Source of the DNA: an uncultured delta proteobacterium
Lineage (GTDB): Bacteria > Desulfobacterota > WTBG01 > CAIYCZ01
Assembly: GCA_903924805.1 (NCBI GenBank)
Contig: CAIYCZ010000453.1
Location: forward strand, 1-9,278
Direction: 5' to 3'
Length of the DNA: 9,278 nt
Under the pieces are notes generated by a model. That model did not search any database. It was not told the origin of the DNA and saw only the letters and a list, made by a program, of their open reading frames with translations. The position numbers were made by a program, and so were the translations under genes. Each line of letters starts with the position of its first letter. Within the stretch, counting starts at the first letter, position 1. This document shows positions 1 to 5,413 of the stretch, in pieces.

Positions 1-861
1 AGTGAGTCGGAGAGCCTGTTGGTGCGGGTCACCAGAGGTTGTCCCTGGAATAAGTGTATCTTTTGCTCAATGTATAAGGATATACCATTTGAGCGCAGGC
101 CGCTTGAGGAAATCCTTGAAGACAGAGAATCAGCAAAAGAGCTCTACAGCGATGTCGCCCGTACTGTTTTTATCGGTGACTCAAACAGCATCCTCATTAA
201 GACAGCTGATCTGATTTCCATCCTGAAGGCACTCTATGCCTCTTTCCCTCACATTGAACGCGTGACCAGCTACGCCCGGGCAAAGACAGTATGTAAGAAG
301 CCCCCTGAAGATCTGAAGCGGTTGTGCGGGGCAGGCCTGACAAGACTTCATGTCGGGCTGGAGACCGGCGACGCAGAGCTTCTTGCCGCCATTCAAAAAG
401 GTGCCACGCCTGATGAGATGATAGAGGGAGGTTTGAAGGCAAGGGATGCGGGCTTTGAATATTCCCTTTATGTACTCCTGGGCATAGGCGGAGAGGAGCG
501 CTGGGAGCAGCATGCAACAGGTACCGCACAGGTGCTCAATCGTATCGACCCGCATTTCATCCGGGTGCGCACCGTTGTTCCCCAGCCAGGGTGTCCTCTC
601 TATGACCAGATGCAAGACGGCTCTTTCAGAAAAGCCTCTCACGAAACCATTTTAAGGGAACAACGGAAGCTGATTGAACATCTGGATGTGACTTCCACCT
701 ATTTAAGCGACCACCTGTCCAACTACATCCCGGTCAATGGCAACCTTCCGGATGATAAACAGGTACTGCTCAACATAATCGATGAAGCTCTTGCGTCACT
801 GGGAAAAGACGAGACGTTGAGGAAGAGGTTTTTAAGAAAGGATACCCTGAGAAGCCTCTGA
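1..861 (+). CDS. Radical SAM protein, HemN/COG1032-like (5' end missing)
   Basis: The reading frame is open from base 1, so the gene starts off the left edge; the TTG at 19 is only the first possible start codon inside the window. The visible part begins just before the iron-sulfur motif RGCPWNKCIFC, which has CX4CX2C spacing rather than the common CX3CX2C. The three Cys should bind a [4Fe-4S] cluster that cleaves S-adenosylmethionine. Further family-like blocks are FIGDSNS, a likely SAM-binding GLETGD, then LLGIGG. The C-terminal SDHLSNYIPVNGNLP-type tail is familiar from a group of uncharacterised radical SAM proteins. There is no cobalamin domain in the visible part. The substrate is unknown. 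It is followed by 424 bp without a convincing gene, so it is probably not co-transcribed with the glycosyltransferase cluster downstream. The superfamily call is firm; the function is open. Confidence 0.9.
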   Translation, partial: SESESLLVRVTRGCPWNKCIFCSMYKDIPFERRPLEEILEDRESAKELYSDVARTVFIGDSNSILIKTADLISILKALYASFPHIERVTSYARAKTVCKKPPEDLKRLCGAGLTRLHVGLETGDAELLAAIQKGATPDEMIEGGLKARDAGFEYSLYVLLGIGGEERWEQHATGTAQVLNRIDPHFIRVRTVVPQPGCPLYDQMQDGSFRKASHETILREQRKLIEHLDVTSTYLSDHLSNYIPVNGNLPDDKQVLLNIIDEALASLGKDETLRKRFLRKDTLRSL

Positions 862-1214
862 ACGCTCCCCTTTTTCCCTTTACATATTTGAAAAATTGTT
901 TTGCACCCCCCACCAGTTAAATCCTTTTAAATATCAAAAGCGTGCTCTTGGCGGTGTGCTGCGTAGTAACCGGTTTTCCCCAATACCCCTCATCATTGTC
1001 CCGGATAAAACCACCAACCACCCTGTATTGTCCCCCATTCAACAGTTTATTTAAAAACGTCATAAGCAGGGCAGGGGTTTTCCACTCCTGTGTCCCCCTC
1101 GACTTATATGAGGTCATCCCCTTTTTTTTCTTTTATTTTTATAATATAGTTGTTAAACTTAATAAAAAGTTTATTGACAAGTATACAGAGTGGAGATGCG
1201 TATAGGGTATGGAC

Positions 1215-1243
1215 TGGAAAAGAATGAATCGATTATATATAAT
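1215..1243 (+). promoter_or_regulatory. Candidate sigma70-type promoter for the lipoprotein gene
   Basis: TGGAAA at 1215-1220 (4 of 6 to TTGACA) lies 17 bp from a perfect TATAAT at 1238-1243. Transcription would start near 1250, giving a leader of about 36 nt to the ATG at 1286. A second TATAAT sits at 1244-1249. A perfect TTGACA at 1174-1179 has only TATAGG, 21 bp away, as partner and is the weaker alternative. AT-rich DNA throws up such matches by chance, so this is only a candidate. Confidence 0.4.
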
Positions 1244-1273
1244 TATAATTTCACCCCAATACCGGCAGCAGTT

Positions 1274-1280
1274 GAGGAGG
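1274..1280 (+). promoter_or_regulatory. Strong ribosome binding site fixing the lipoprotein start
   Basis: GAGGAGG ends 5 nt before the ATG at 1286. This sets the start there rather than at the in-frame GTG at 1190, because the protein then opens with MKK and a hydrophobic stretch, as a signal peptide should. It is the best Shine-Dalgarno sequence in the window. Confidence 0.75.
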
Positions 1281-1285
1281 CCTTG

Positions 1286-1906
1286 ATGAAAAAAGCGATA
1301 TGGGTAGTTTTAATTCTTTTACTAACCGAAGGATGTGCTACAACATCTAAACTTCTAGAGCTATTTTCTCAAACATCTAAACTTTCGGAGTTATTTTCTC
1401 ATGCACGGGAACGGGTAGAGAAAGACAGCCTTCCTATAGTGGTTATGCCCCATGGACGATACCCGAAATCAGGTGAAGGATTTATTGTTGAGATTGAATT
1501 TGAGAATACCGGAACTAAAACAATTAAGGCTGTTGTTTTTTCACTGACCCCACACAATGATCTGGGCAAGCCGGTTGCCTGTGCAGTAAAAGGGGTATCC
1601 TGCATCGAATTAAAGGCTGCTGGCCCGTTCAGAGCGGGAACAGGATATTATTCGCGGTTTTGGGCAAATGCGTGGTACAGTCCTGAGATATACTGCCTGC
1701 AACTCAATGCGGTAACGGTTGTTTATTTAGACGAAACGAGTCAGGTTATCGATAAGCCCGAACTACTCAACAAGATAGTGATTCCAGCTACATCAAAAAT
1801 CTTTGGTCTGTGGGCTCCTCCACGCATCGTTACGGAGCTTCTTAGTGGTTCATATATAGGCACCTGTGAGTCTATAGTACCATCTCCACCGGCCCGAACT
1901 CGTTGA
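1286..1906 (+). CDS. Predicted lipoprotein of unknown function (206 aa)
   Basis: The product starts MKK followed by a hydrophobic core (about residues 4-13) and a Cys at 17 in the context LLTEGC. This suits lipoprotein signal peptidase, although Thr at -3 and Glu at -2 make the lipobox atypical. Residues 20-29 and 30-39 are a tandem duplication (TSKLLELFSQ / TSKLSELFSH). The body (about 48-160) looks like a beta-sandwich: alternating hydrophobic strands, EFENTGTKTIKAVVFSLTPHND, then a WANAWYSPEI block and a VVYLDE strand. That pattern recalls small secreted domains of the FxLYD/DUF5780 sort, a resemblance from memory only. Two Cys pairs (99/106, 137/194) could form disulfides. The gene is AT-richer than its neighbours and has its own promoter and ribosome site, so it may be an independent insertion. 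Its role is unknown; the location is probably envelope. Confidence 0.75.
   Translation: MKKAIWVVLILLLTEGCATTSKLLELFSQTSKLSELFSHARERVEKDSLPIVVMPHGRYPKSGEGFIVEIEFENTGTKTIKAVVFSLTPHNDLGKPVACAVKGVSCIELKAAGPFRAGTGYYSRFWANAWYSPEIYCLQLNAVTVVYLDETSQVIDKPELLNKIVIPATSKIFGLWAPPRIVTELLSGSYIGTCESIVPSPPARTR
1343..1402 (+). repeat. 30-bp in-frame tandem duplication inside the lipoprotein gene
   Basis: Copy one is 1343-1372 and copy two 1373-1402; 25 of 30 positions agree by eye. The unit encodes ten residues (TSKLxELFSx) directly after the lipid-attachment Cys, so copy number would change the length of the tether between the membrane and the folded domain. Confidence 0.85.
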
Positions 1907-2005
1907 TCTGGTTTTCTGAGCCACCCGATATGCTGTATATAACGCCATGAGCCCTGGTTGAATTTCTGTATAAATTAGTGTATGTAGCAGCTGGGGCAAC
2001 AAGTG

Positions 2006-2032
2006 AAGCTCTCCGCCACAAGGCGGGGCTTG
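2006..2032. other. GC-rich hairpin in the leader region of the glycosyltransferase cluster
   Basis: CCGCC (2013-2017) and GGCGG (2022-2026) pair around an ACAA loop. The stem can be lengthened by two more pairs and, across a two-base bulge, by GAA/TTC-type pairing (AAG with CTT). No T-run follows, so it is not a standard terminator. It could be a leader RNA structure or a dispersed palindromic repeat. I recognise no riboswitch class here. Confidence 0.45.
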
Positions 2033-2090
2033 CGAGGCATGAAACCGGTCAGCCCTGCAGCATTACTACCCTGAACAAAATGCATAGTGA

Positions 2091-2096
2091 AAGGTG
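2091..2096 (+). promoter_or_regulatory. Ribosome binding site selecting ATG 2103
   Basis: AAGGTG lies 6 nt before ATG 2103. The in-frame GTG at 2094 falls inside this site, so it is not the start even though it gives a three-residue longer frame. Confidence 0.65.
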
Positions 2097-2102
2097 TTTC
2101 CC

Positions 2103-2858
2103 ATGAAAAAGAAGGTTGTTGTGGTAATGCCCGCCTATAATGCAGCAGAAACCCTGGAACGAACCTATCGCGATATACCGCCGGAAAGCTGTGATGAGAT
2201 TATTCTGGTGGATGATAACAGTAAAGATAATACCGCTGAGATCTCAAGGACTCTGGGAATCCACACCATTGTACATACAGACAACCGCGGTTACGGGGGG
2301 AATCAGAAAACCTGTTATTCTGAAGCGCTCAAGAGGGGCGCTGATATCGTCATCATGATTCACCCGGATTACCAGTACGACAGCAGGCTGGTACCATATA
2401 TCATCGGGTTCCTGGAGACTGGCACCTGCGATATCATCCTGGGCTCACGGGTGAGGACCCGGCAGGAAGCGCTCGCCTGCGGCATGCCGGCCTACAAATA
2501 TATTTTCAACCGCTTCCTTACCACCATAGAGAACCTGGTGCTCGGGCAGAACGTGTCGGATTTTCATACCGGCTACCGCGCCTACACGCGCAAAGTGCTT
2601 GAAGCCATCCCGTTCATGAAAAATTCCGACGCGTTTGTCTTTGATACGGAGTTTCTGGTGCAGGCGGTCTACTTCGGCTTTCGCATCGGGTCAGTTCCCG
2701 TTCCGGTCAGGTATTTTTCAGAGGCGTCCTCAATAGATTTCAAGAACAGTGTAGTATCTGGATTGAAGACTCTCGGCGCCCTCATAAAATTCATAAATCA
2801 GAATCTGGGTATTAAAAAATATCCACTTTTTGAGCACGCAAATACTGACAGCAAGTAA
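2103..2858 (+). CDS. GT2-family glycosyltransferase, soluble (251 aa)
   Basis: This is a GT-A-fold family 2 enzyme. The order of motifs is VVVVMPAYNAAETLE (5-19), the nucleotide-binding LVDDNSKDNT (35-44), NRGYGGNQ (61-68) and HPDYQYD (87-93), which takes the place of the DxD metal site. ILGSR follows at 112-116 and DFHTGYRAY at 153-161, a block seen in dolichyl-phosphate mannosyltransferase-like members. There is no transmembrane segment at the C-terminus, so it should be cytoplasmic or peripheral. By family knowledge it transfers a sugar from a nucleotide-sugar donor to a lipid phosphate or another glycan acceptor; the actual sugar and acceptor cannot be read from the sequence. It is the first gene of a same-strand run and its stop lies 11 nt before the next start, which points to co-transcription with the second GT2. 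Confidence 0.9.
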   Translation: MKKKVVVVMPAYNAAETLERTYRDIPPESCDEIILVDDNSKDNTAEISRTLGIHTIVHTDNRGYGGNQKTCYSEALKRGADIVIMIHPDYQYDSRLVPYIIGFLETGTCDIILGSRVRTRQEALACGMPAYKYIFNRFLTTIENLVLGQNVSDFHTGYRAYTRKVLEAIPFMKNSDAFVFDTEFLVQAVYFGFRIGSVPVPVRYFSEASSIDFKNSVVSGLKTLGALIKFINQNLGIKKYPLFEHANTDSK

Positions 2859-2869
2859 GTAACAGCAAC

Positions 2870-3799
2870 ATGAAACTGCTCTCCATTGTTACCCCGTTCT
2901 ATAATGAAAAAGAGGTGATAGAGATATTTTATGAACGTCTTGCAAAAGCCCTCAATAGCACCAACATACACTCGGAAGTTATTTTAGTCGATGACGGAAG
3001 CACCGATGGGTCGTTTGAAATAGCAAAAAGCATCCAGGAACGTGACAACAGGGTAAAAGTTATCAGCCTTTCAAGGAATTTTGGACAGCAGAGCGCCATC
3101 ACTGCAGGCTTGAATGAGGCGCGGGGCGAAGCGGTTATTGTTATGGATGTGGACCTCCAGGATCCTCCCGAGATGATCCCTGCGCTCATAGAAAAATTTA
3201 ATGAGGGGTATGATGTTGTTTATGCCGTCAGGGAGAAGCGGAAAGAGGGGATTATCAAGCGCTTTTGCTACCGGGCGTTTTATAGAATGCTCAGTAAACT
3301 GTCCCCCGTAAAGCTGCCGGTGGATACCGGCGACTTCTGCATCATGAGCCGGAGAATCATAGATCTTTTAAATTCGCTTCCTGAAAGAAACCGCTATATC
3401 AGAGGTCTGCGCAGTTGGTTCGGGTGGGCTCAAGTTGGCATCCCGTATGAGAGGGACAGAAGATATAAGGGGGAGTCGAAGTATACGCTCGGAAAACTCC
3501 TAAGTCTCGCGCTTGACGGCATTGTTTCCTTTGCCAGGCTTCCGTTCCAGATACTGTTTTTTCTGGGATTGGCTATCATTGGCGCAACCAGTGTGGCATT
3601 GCTTATGTGCCTGTTATTTCTGCTGACAGGGATCAGCATCAGTCTGATCATATGGATTCTTTTGTTCCTCCTCATCTTCAGCGGCATACAGTTTATCTGC
3701 CTGGGACTTATTGGCGAGATACTGGGACACATTTCAGACGAAGTTAAACACCGCCCCCACTACATTATCAGGGATAAACTGGGGTTTAAGGATTTTTAA
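2870..3799 (+). CDS. Polyprenyl-phosphate glycosyltransferase, GtrB/DPM1-like (309 aa)
   Basis: The N-terminal GT2 domain shows SIVTPFYNE (5-13), LVDDGSTDG (39-47), the SRNFGQQSAITAGL block (68-81), the metal/donor motif DVDLQDPP (93-100), DTGDF (152-156), ERNRYIRGL (172-180) and the KGESKYTL block (200-207). Two hydrophobic spans follow (about 226-251 and 258-281), then a short basic tail. Length and layout match bactoprenol glucosyltransferases such as GtrB and related enzymes such as ArnC. These use a nucleotide-sugar on the cytoplasmic side to make undecaprenyl-phosphate-sugar. That would supply a lipid-linked donor for the membrane glycosyltransferase two genes downstream. No clear Shine-Dalgarno precedes the ATG, so translation may be coupled to the gene before. 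The exact sugar is not predictable. Confidence 0.93.
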   Translation: MKLLSIVTPFYNEKEVIEIFYERLAKALNSTNIHSEVILVDDGSTDGSFEIAKSIQERDNRVKVISLSRNFGQQSAITAGLNEARGEAVIVMDVDLQDPPEMIPALIEKFNEGYDVVYAVREKRKEGIIKRFCYRAFYRMLSKLSPVKLPVDTGDFCIMSRRIIDLLNSLPERNRYIRGLRSWFGWAQVGIPYERDRRYKGESKYTLGKLLSLALDGIVSFARLPFQILFFLGLAIIGATSVALLMCLLFLLTGISISLIIWILLFLLIFSGIQFICLGLIGEILGHISDEVKHRPHYIIRDKLGFKDF

Positions 3800-3931
3800 A
3801 ACAGAGGCGATAACTGAAGTCCCTGATGATGCTATGGAAATAACCGCCTGTTCCTGCCTGCATCCCGGCTGCGGGGAAAGCCTTTGTTTGCGTGCACACA
3901 TAATGCGCAGTACGCTCCGGCGATAAACACT

Positions 3932-5404
3932 ATGGCTAAGATACTTTTCATTATAAAGAGTACCGGGCTGTATGAACGGCTTGGCATCATGCAAATTACA
4001 GCTCTGCTCAAAGAACGGGGACATCAGGCCCGGCTGGTAAAAACCGAGGGAAAACGGTTTTCTCAAATACTGCAATCGCTCCAGGCATATTCCCCTGATA
4101 TTGTGGCGTACAGCACCATGACGGGAGAGCATGCATACTACCTTGAGCTCAACCGGAGCTTAAAGAAGCAGGCGCCGGTATTCTCGGTTTTCGGCGGTCC
4201 TCATGCCACTTTTTTTCCGGAGATGATTGAAAAAGATGGCGTTGATGCGGTCTGCGTTGGTGAAGGTGATTATCCGATGCTTGATCTTGCTGACCGGTTT
4301 AGTGCCGGGGGCGACAGTACGGATATTCCGAACCTCTGGGTAAAAACCGGCGGGGTGGTAAAAAAAAATCCGGTGCGCGACCTCATCGGAGACCTTGACC
4401 AGCTGCCGTTTGCAGACCGGCAGTTTATGTATGAAGGCGACCCGGATCTGAAACGCAATAAAACGAAGATGTTTTTTATTGGCAGGGGATGTCCGTATCA
4501 GTGCACCTACTGTTTTAATCACCAGTATCATTCCCTGTACCGGGGTAAAGGCCCCATTCTCAGGAAAAGAAGCGTTAAAAACATCATAGAAGAAATCCTT
4601 GCGGTCAAAAAAAACTATCCTCTGGAATGTATTCACTTTGGTGATGACATTTTCTGCCTGGATGACAGGGAGTGGCTGCAGGAATTTTCAGCAGACTATG
4701 CAAAGCACTGCGGCATACCTTTTATCTGCCAGTTCCGCGCCAACCTGGTGCATGAGGACACGGTAGCCCTTCTTAAAAAGGCCGGATGCTATAGCGGCTT
4801 TATAGGTGTTGAGTGCGGGGATGAGGAGGTCAGCCGGACTATTTTAAAGAGGAACCTGACAAACCGGCAGATACGCGATGCCTGTGCAATCCTTAAGAAA
4901 TCCGGCATTCGCTATGCGACGCAAAACATGGTTGGCATGCCGGTAGAAAACAGCCTCGAGGTTGATCTGAAGACGCTTCAATTAAACTATCAATGCCGGC
5001 CTGATTTTGCGTGGTCCTCAATTCTGTTTCCCTATCCCAAGACAGACATTGGCAACTACTGCCAGGAGCACGGCTATTTTCAGGGCAATTTTGACAACAT
5101 ACCGGAAACCAATAAGTCTGTCTCCGTGCTCCGGTTTGCCAACAGCAGGGACAAAAAAGCCGTTGAACGGCTGCACAAGCTCTTTGGTGTGGCAGTGGAA
5201 TTTAAAGCCATACGGCCTTTTATCCGGCTGCTTATCCGCCTTCCTCTCGGAGCACTGTATGTGATAATTTTTTATCTGTGGTATGGATACTGCCTGCGGT
5301 TTCGTTTAGAAAAGCCCGGCAAGACAATTACTGACATAGCGCTGTTAGTAAAAAATTTCTTTTCTTACCTGCTGCACCTTGATCAGCCCCTCCACCCAAG
5401 GTAG
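3932..5404 (+). CDS. Cobalamin-binding-domain radical SAM enzyme (490 aa)
   Basis: The N-terminal part (about 1-125) has the Rossmann-like B12-binding layout, with the GGPHATFFPE block at 88-97 and VGEGDYP at 109-115. I see no DxHxxG motif, so cobalamin would bind without a protein His ligand, as in many class B relatives. The radical SAM domain starts at FFIGRGCPYQCTYC, with Cys187, Cys191 and Cys194 as the CX3CX2C cluster ligands, and continues through FGDDIF (236-241), GVECGDEE (292-299) and NMVGMP (332-337). The tail contains a hydrophobic stretch (about 430-453) that could sit on or in the membrane. Family members methylate or rearrange unreactive carbons in lipids, sugars, peptides or antibiotics. 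Given the neighbours, a lipid or sugar substrate is the natural guess. ATG 3932 was preferred to the in-frame TTG 3884 because MAKILFI begins the first beta strand. No strong ribosome site is visible, and 132 bp separate it from the gene before. Confidence 0.92.
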   Translation: MAKILFIIKSTGLYERLGIMQITALLKERGHQARLVKTEGKRFSQILQSLQAYSPDIVAYSTMTGEHAYYLELNRSLKKQAPVFSVFGGPHATFFPEMIEKDGVDAVCVGEGDYPMLDLADRFSAGGDSTDIPNLWVKTGGVVKKNPVRDLIGDLDQLPFADRQFMYEGDPDLKRNKTKMFFIGRGCPYQCTYCFNHQYHSLYRGKGPILRKRSVKNIIEEILAVKKNYPLECIHFGDDIFCLDDREWLQEFSADYAKHCGIPFICQFRANLVHEDTVALLKKAGCYSGFIGVECGDEEVSRTILKRNLTNRQIRDACAILKKSGIRYATQNMVGMPVENSLEVDLKTLQLNYQCRPDFAWSSILFPYPKTDIGNYCQEHGYFQGNFDNIPETNKSVSVLRFANSRDKKAVERLHKLFGVAVEFKAIRPFIRLLIRLPLGALYVIIFYLWYGYCLRFRLEKPGKTITDIALLVKNFFSYLLHLDQPLHPR

Positions 5405-5413
5405 CCCTCCTGT

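Larger units (their letters stand above)
862..1285. other. Intergenic region, AT-rich, probably non-coding
   Basis: No convincing gene is seen in these 424 bases. The first half (about 900-1110) is pyrimidine-rich on the plus strand and contains TGTCCC three times (997, 1029, 1091), possibly debris of a repeat or mobile element. A T-rich run follows at about 1119-1148, and the rest is very AT-rich up to the lipoprotein gene. Two overlapping small open frames exist (942-1205 plus, 917-1117 minus). The plus frame reads through the T-run as poly-Phe. The minus one has a GGGG directly abutting its ATG, too close for a normal ribosome site. Neither resembles a known protein. I see no clear intrinsic terminator for the upstream radical SAM gene. 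Confidence 0.6.
1907..2102. other. Intergenic region before the glycosyltransferase cluster
   Basis: This 196-bp gap has no gene. It contains AT-rich words that could act in a promoter: TATAAC at 1938, TATAAA at 1969, and TTGAAT at 1958 paired at 17 bp with TATGTA at 1981. None makes a convincing -35/-10 pair. A GC-rich hairpin lies in its second half (listed separately). The cluster promoter is probably here but I cannot place it. Confidence 0.5.

Noticed and set aside
181..642. 153-codon minus-strand frame opposite the first radical SAM gene
   Set aside because: It is antisense to conserved radical SAM motifs and has no domain features of its own.
917..1117. Small minus-strand frame of 66 codons
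   Set aside because: Its ATG directly abuts GGGG, it has no clear promoter, and its residues suggest no known family. A small real protein cannot be fully excluded.
942..1205. Small plus-strand frame of 87 codons
   Set aside because: It starts at a non-ATG codon without a ribosome site and reads through a T-run as poly-Phe; nothing in it looks like a protein family.
1190..1285. Longer lipoprotein frame starting at GTG 1190
   Set aside because: It would bury the MKK signal peptide 32 residues inside the protein, and GAGGAGG is placed ideally for ATG 1286.
1862..1935. tRNA-like sequence on the minus strand (a GAGTTCGGGCC word)
   Set aside because: No T-loop GGTTCGAATCC-type core, no anticodon arm and no acceptor pairing could be assembled.
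1980..2080. Riboswitch (cobalamin or cyclic-di-GMP type), considered because a B12 enzyme lies downstream
   Set aside because: I could not match the conserved core words of either class; only a simple hairpin is supported.
3711..3926. Plus-strand frame bridging the second GT2 gene and the gap after it
   Set aside because: It mostly overlaps the well-supported GT2 C-terminus in another frame, and the remainder has no family features.
3884..3931. Longer B12 radical SAM frame starting at TTG 3884
   Set aside because: The added residues have no strand pattern or ribosome site, and MAKILFI at 3932 is the natural start of the B12-binding domain.
3800..3931. Intrinsic terminator between the second GT2 and the B12 radical SAM gene
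   Set aside because: The only stem seen (CCCG/CGGG near 3866-3877) is four pairs long and has no T-run, so read-through is the simpler assumption.
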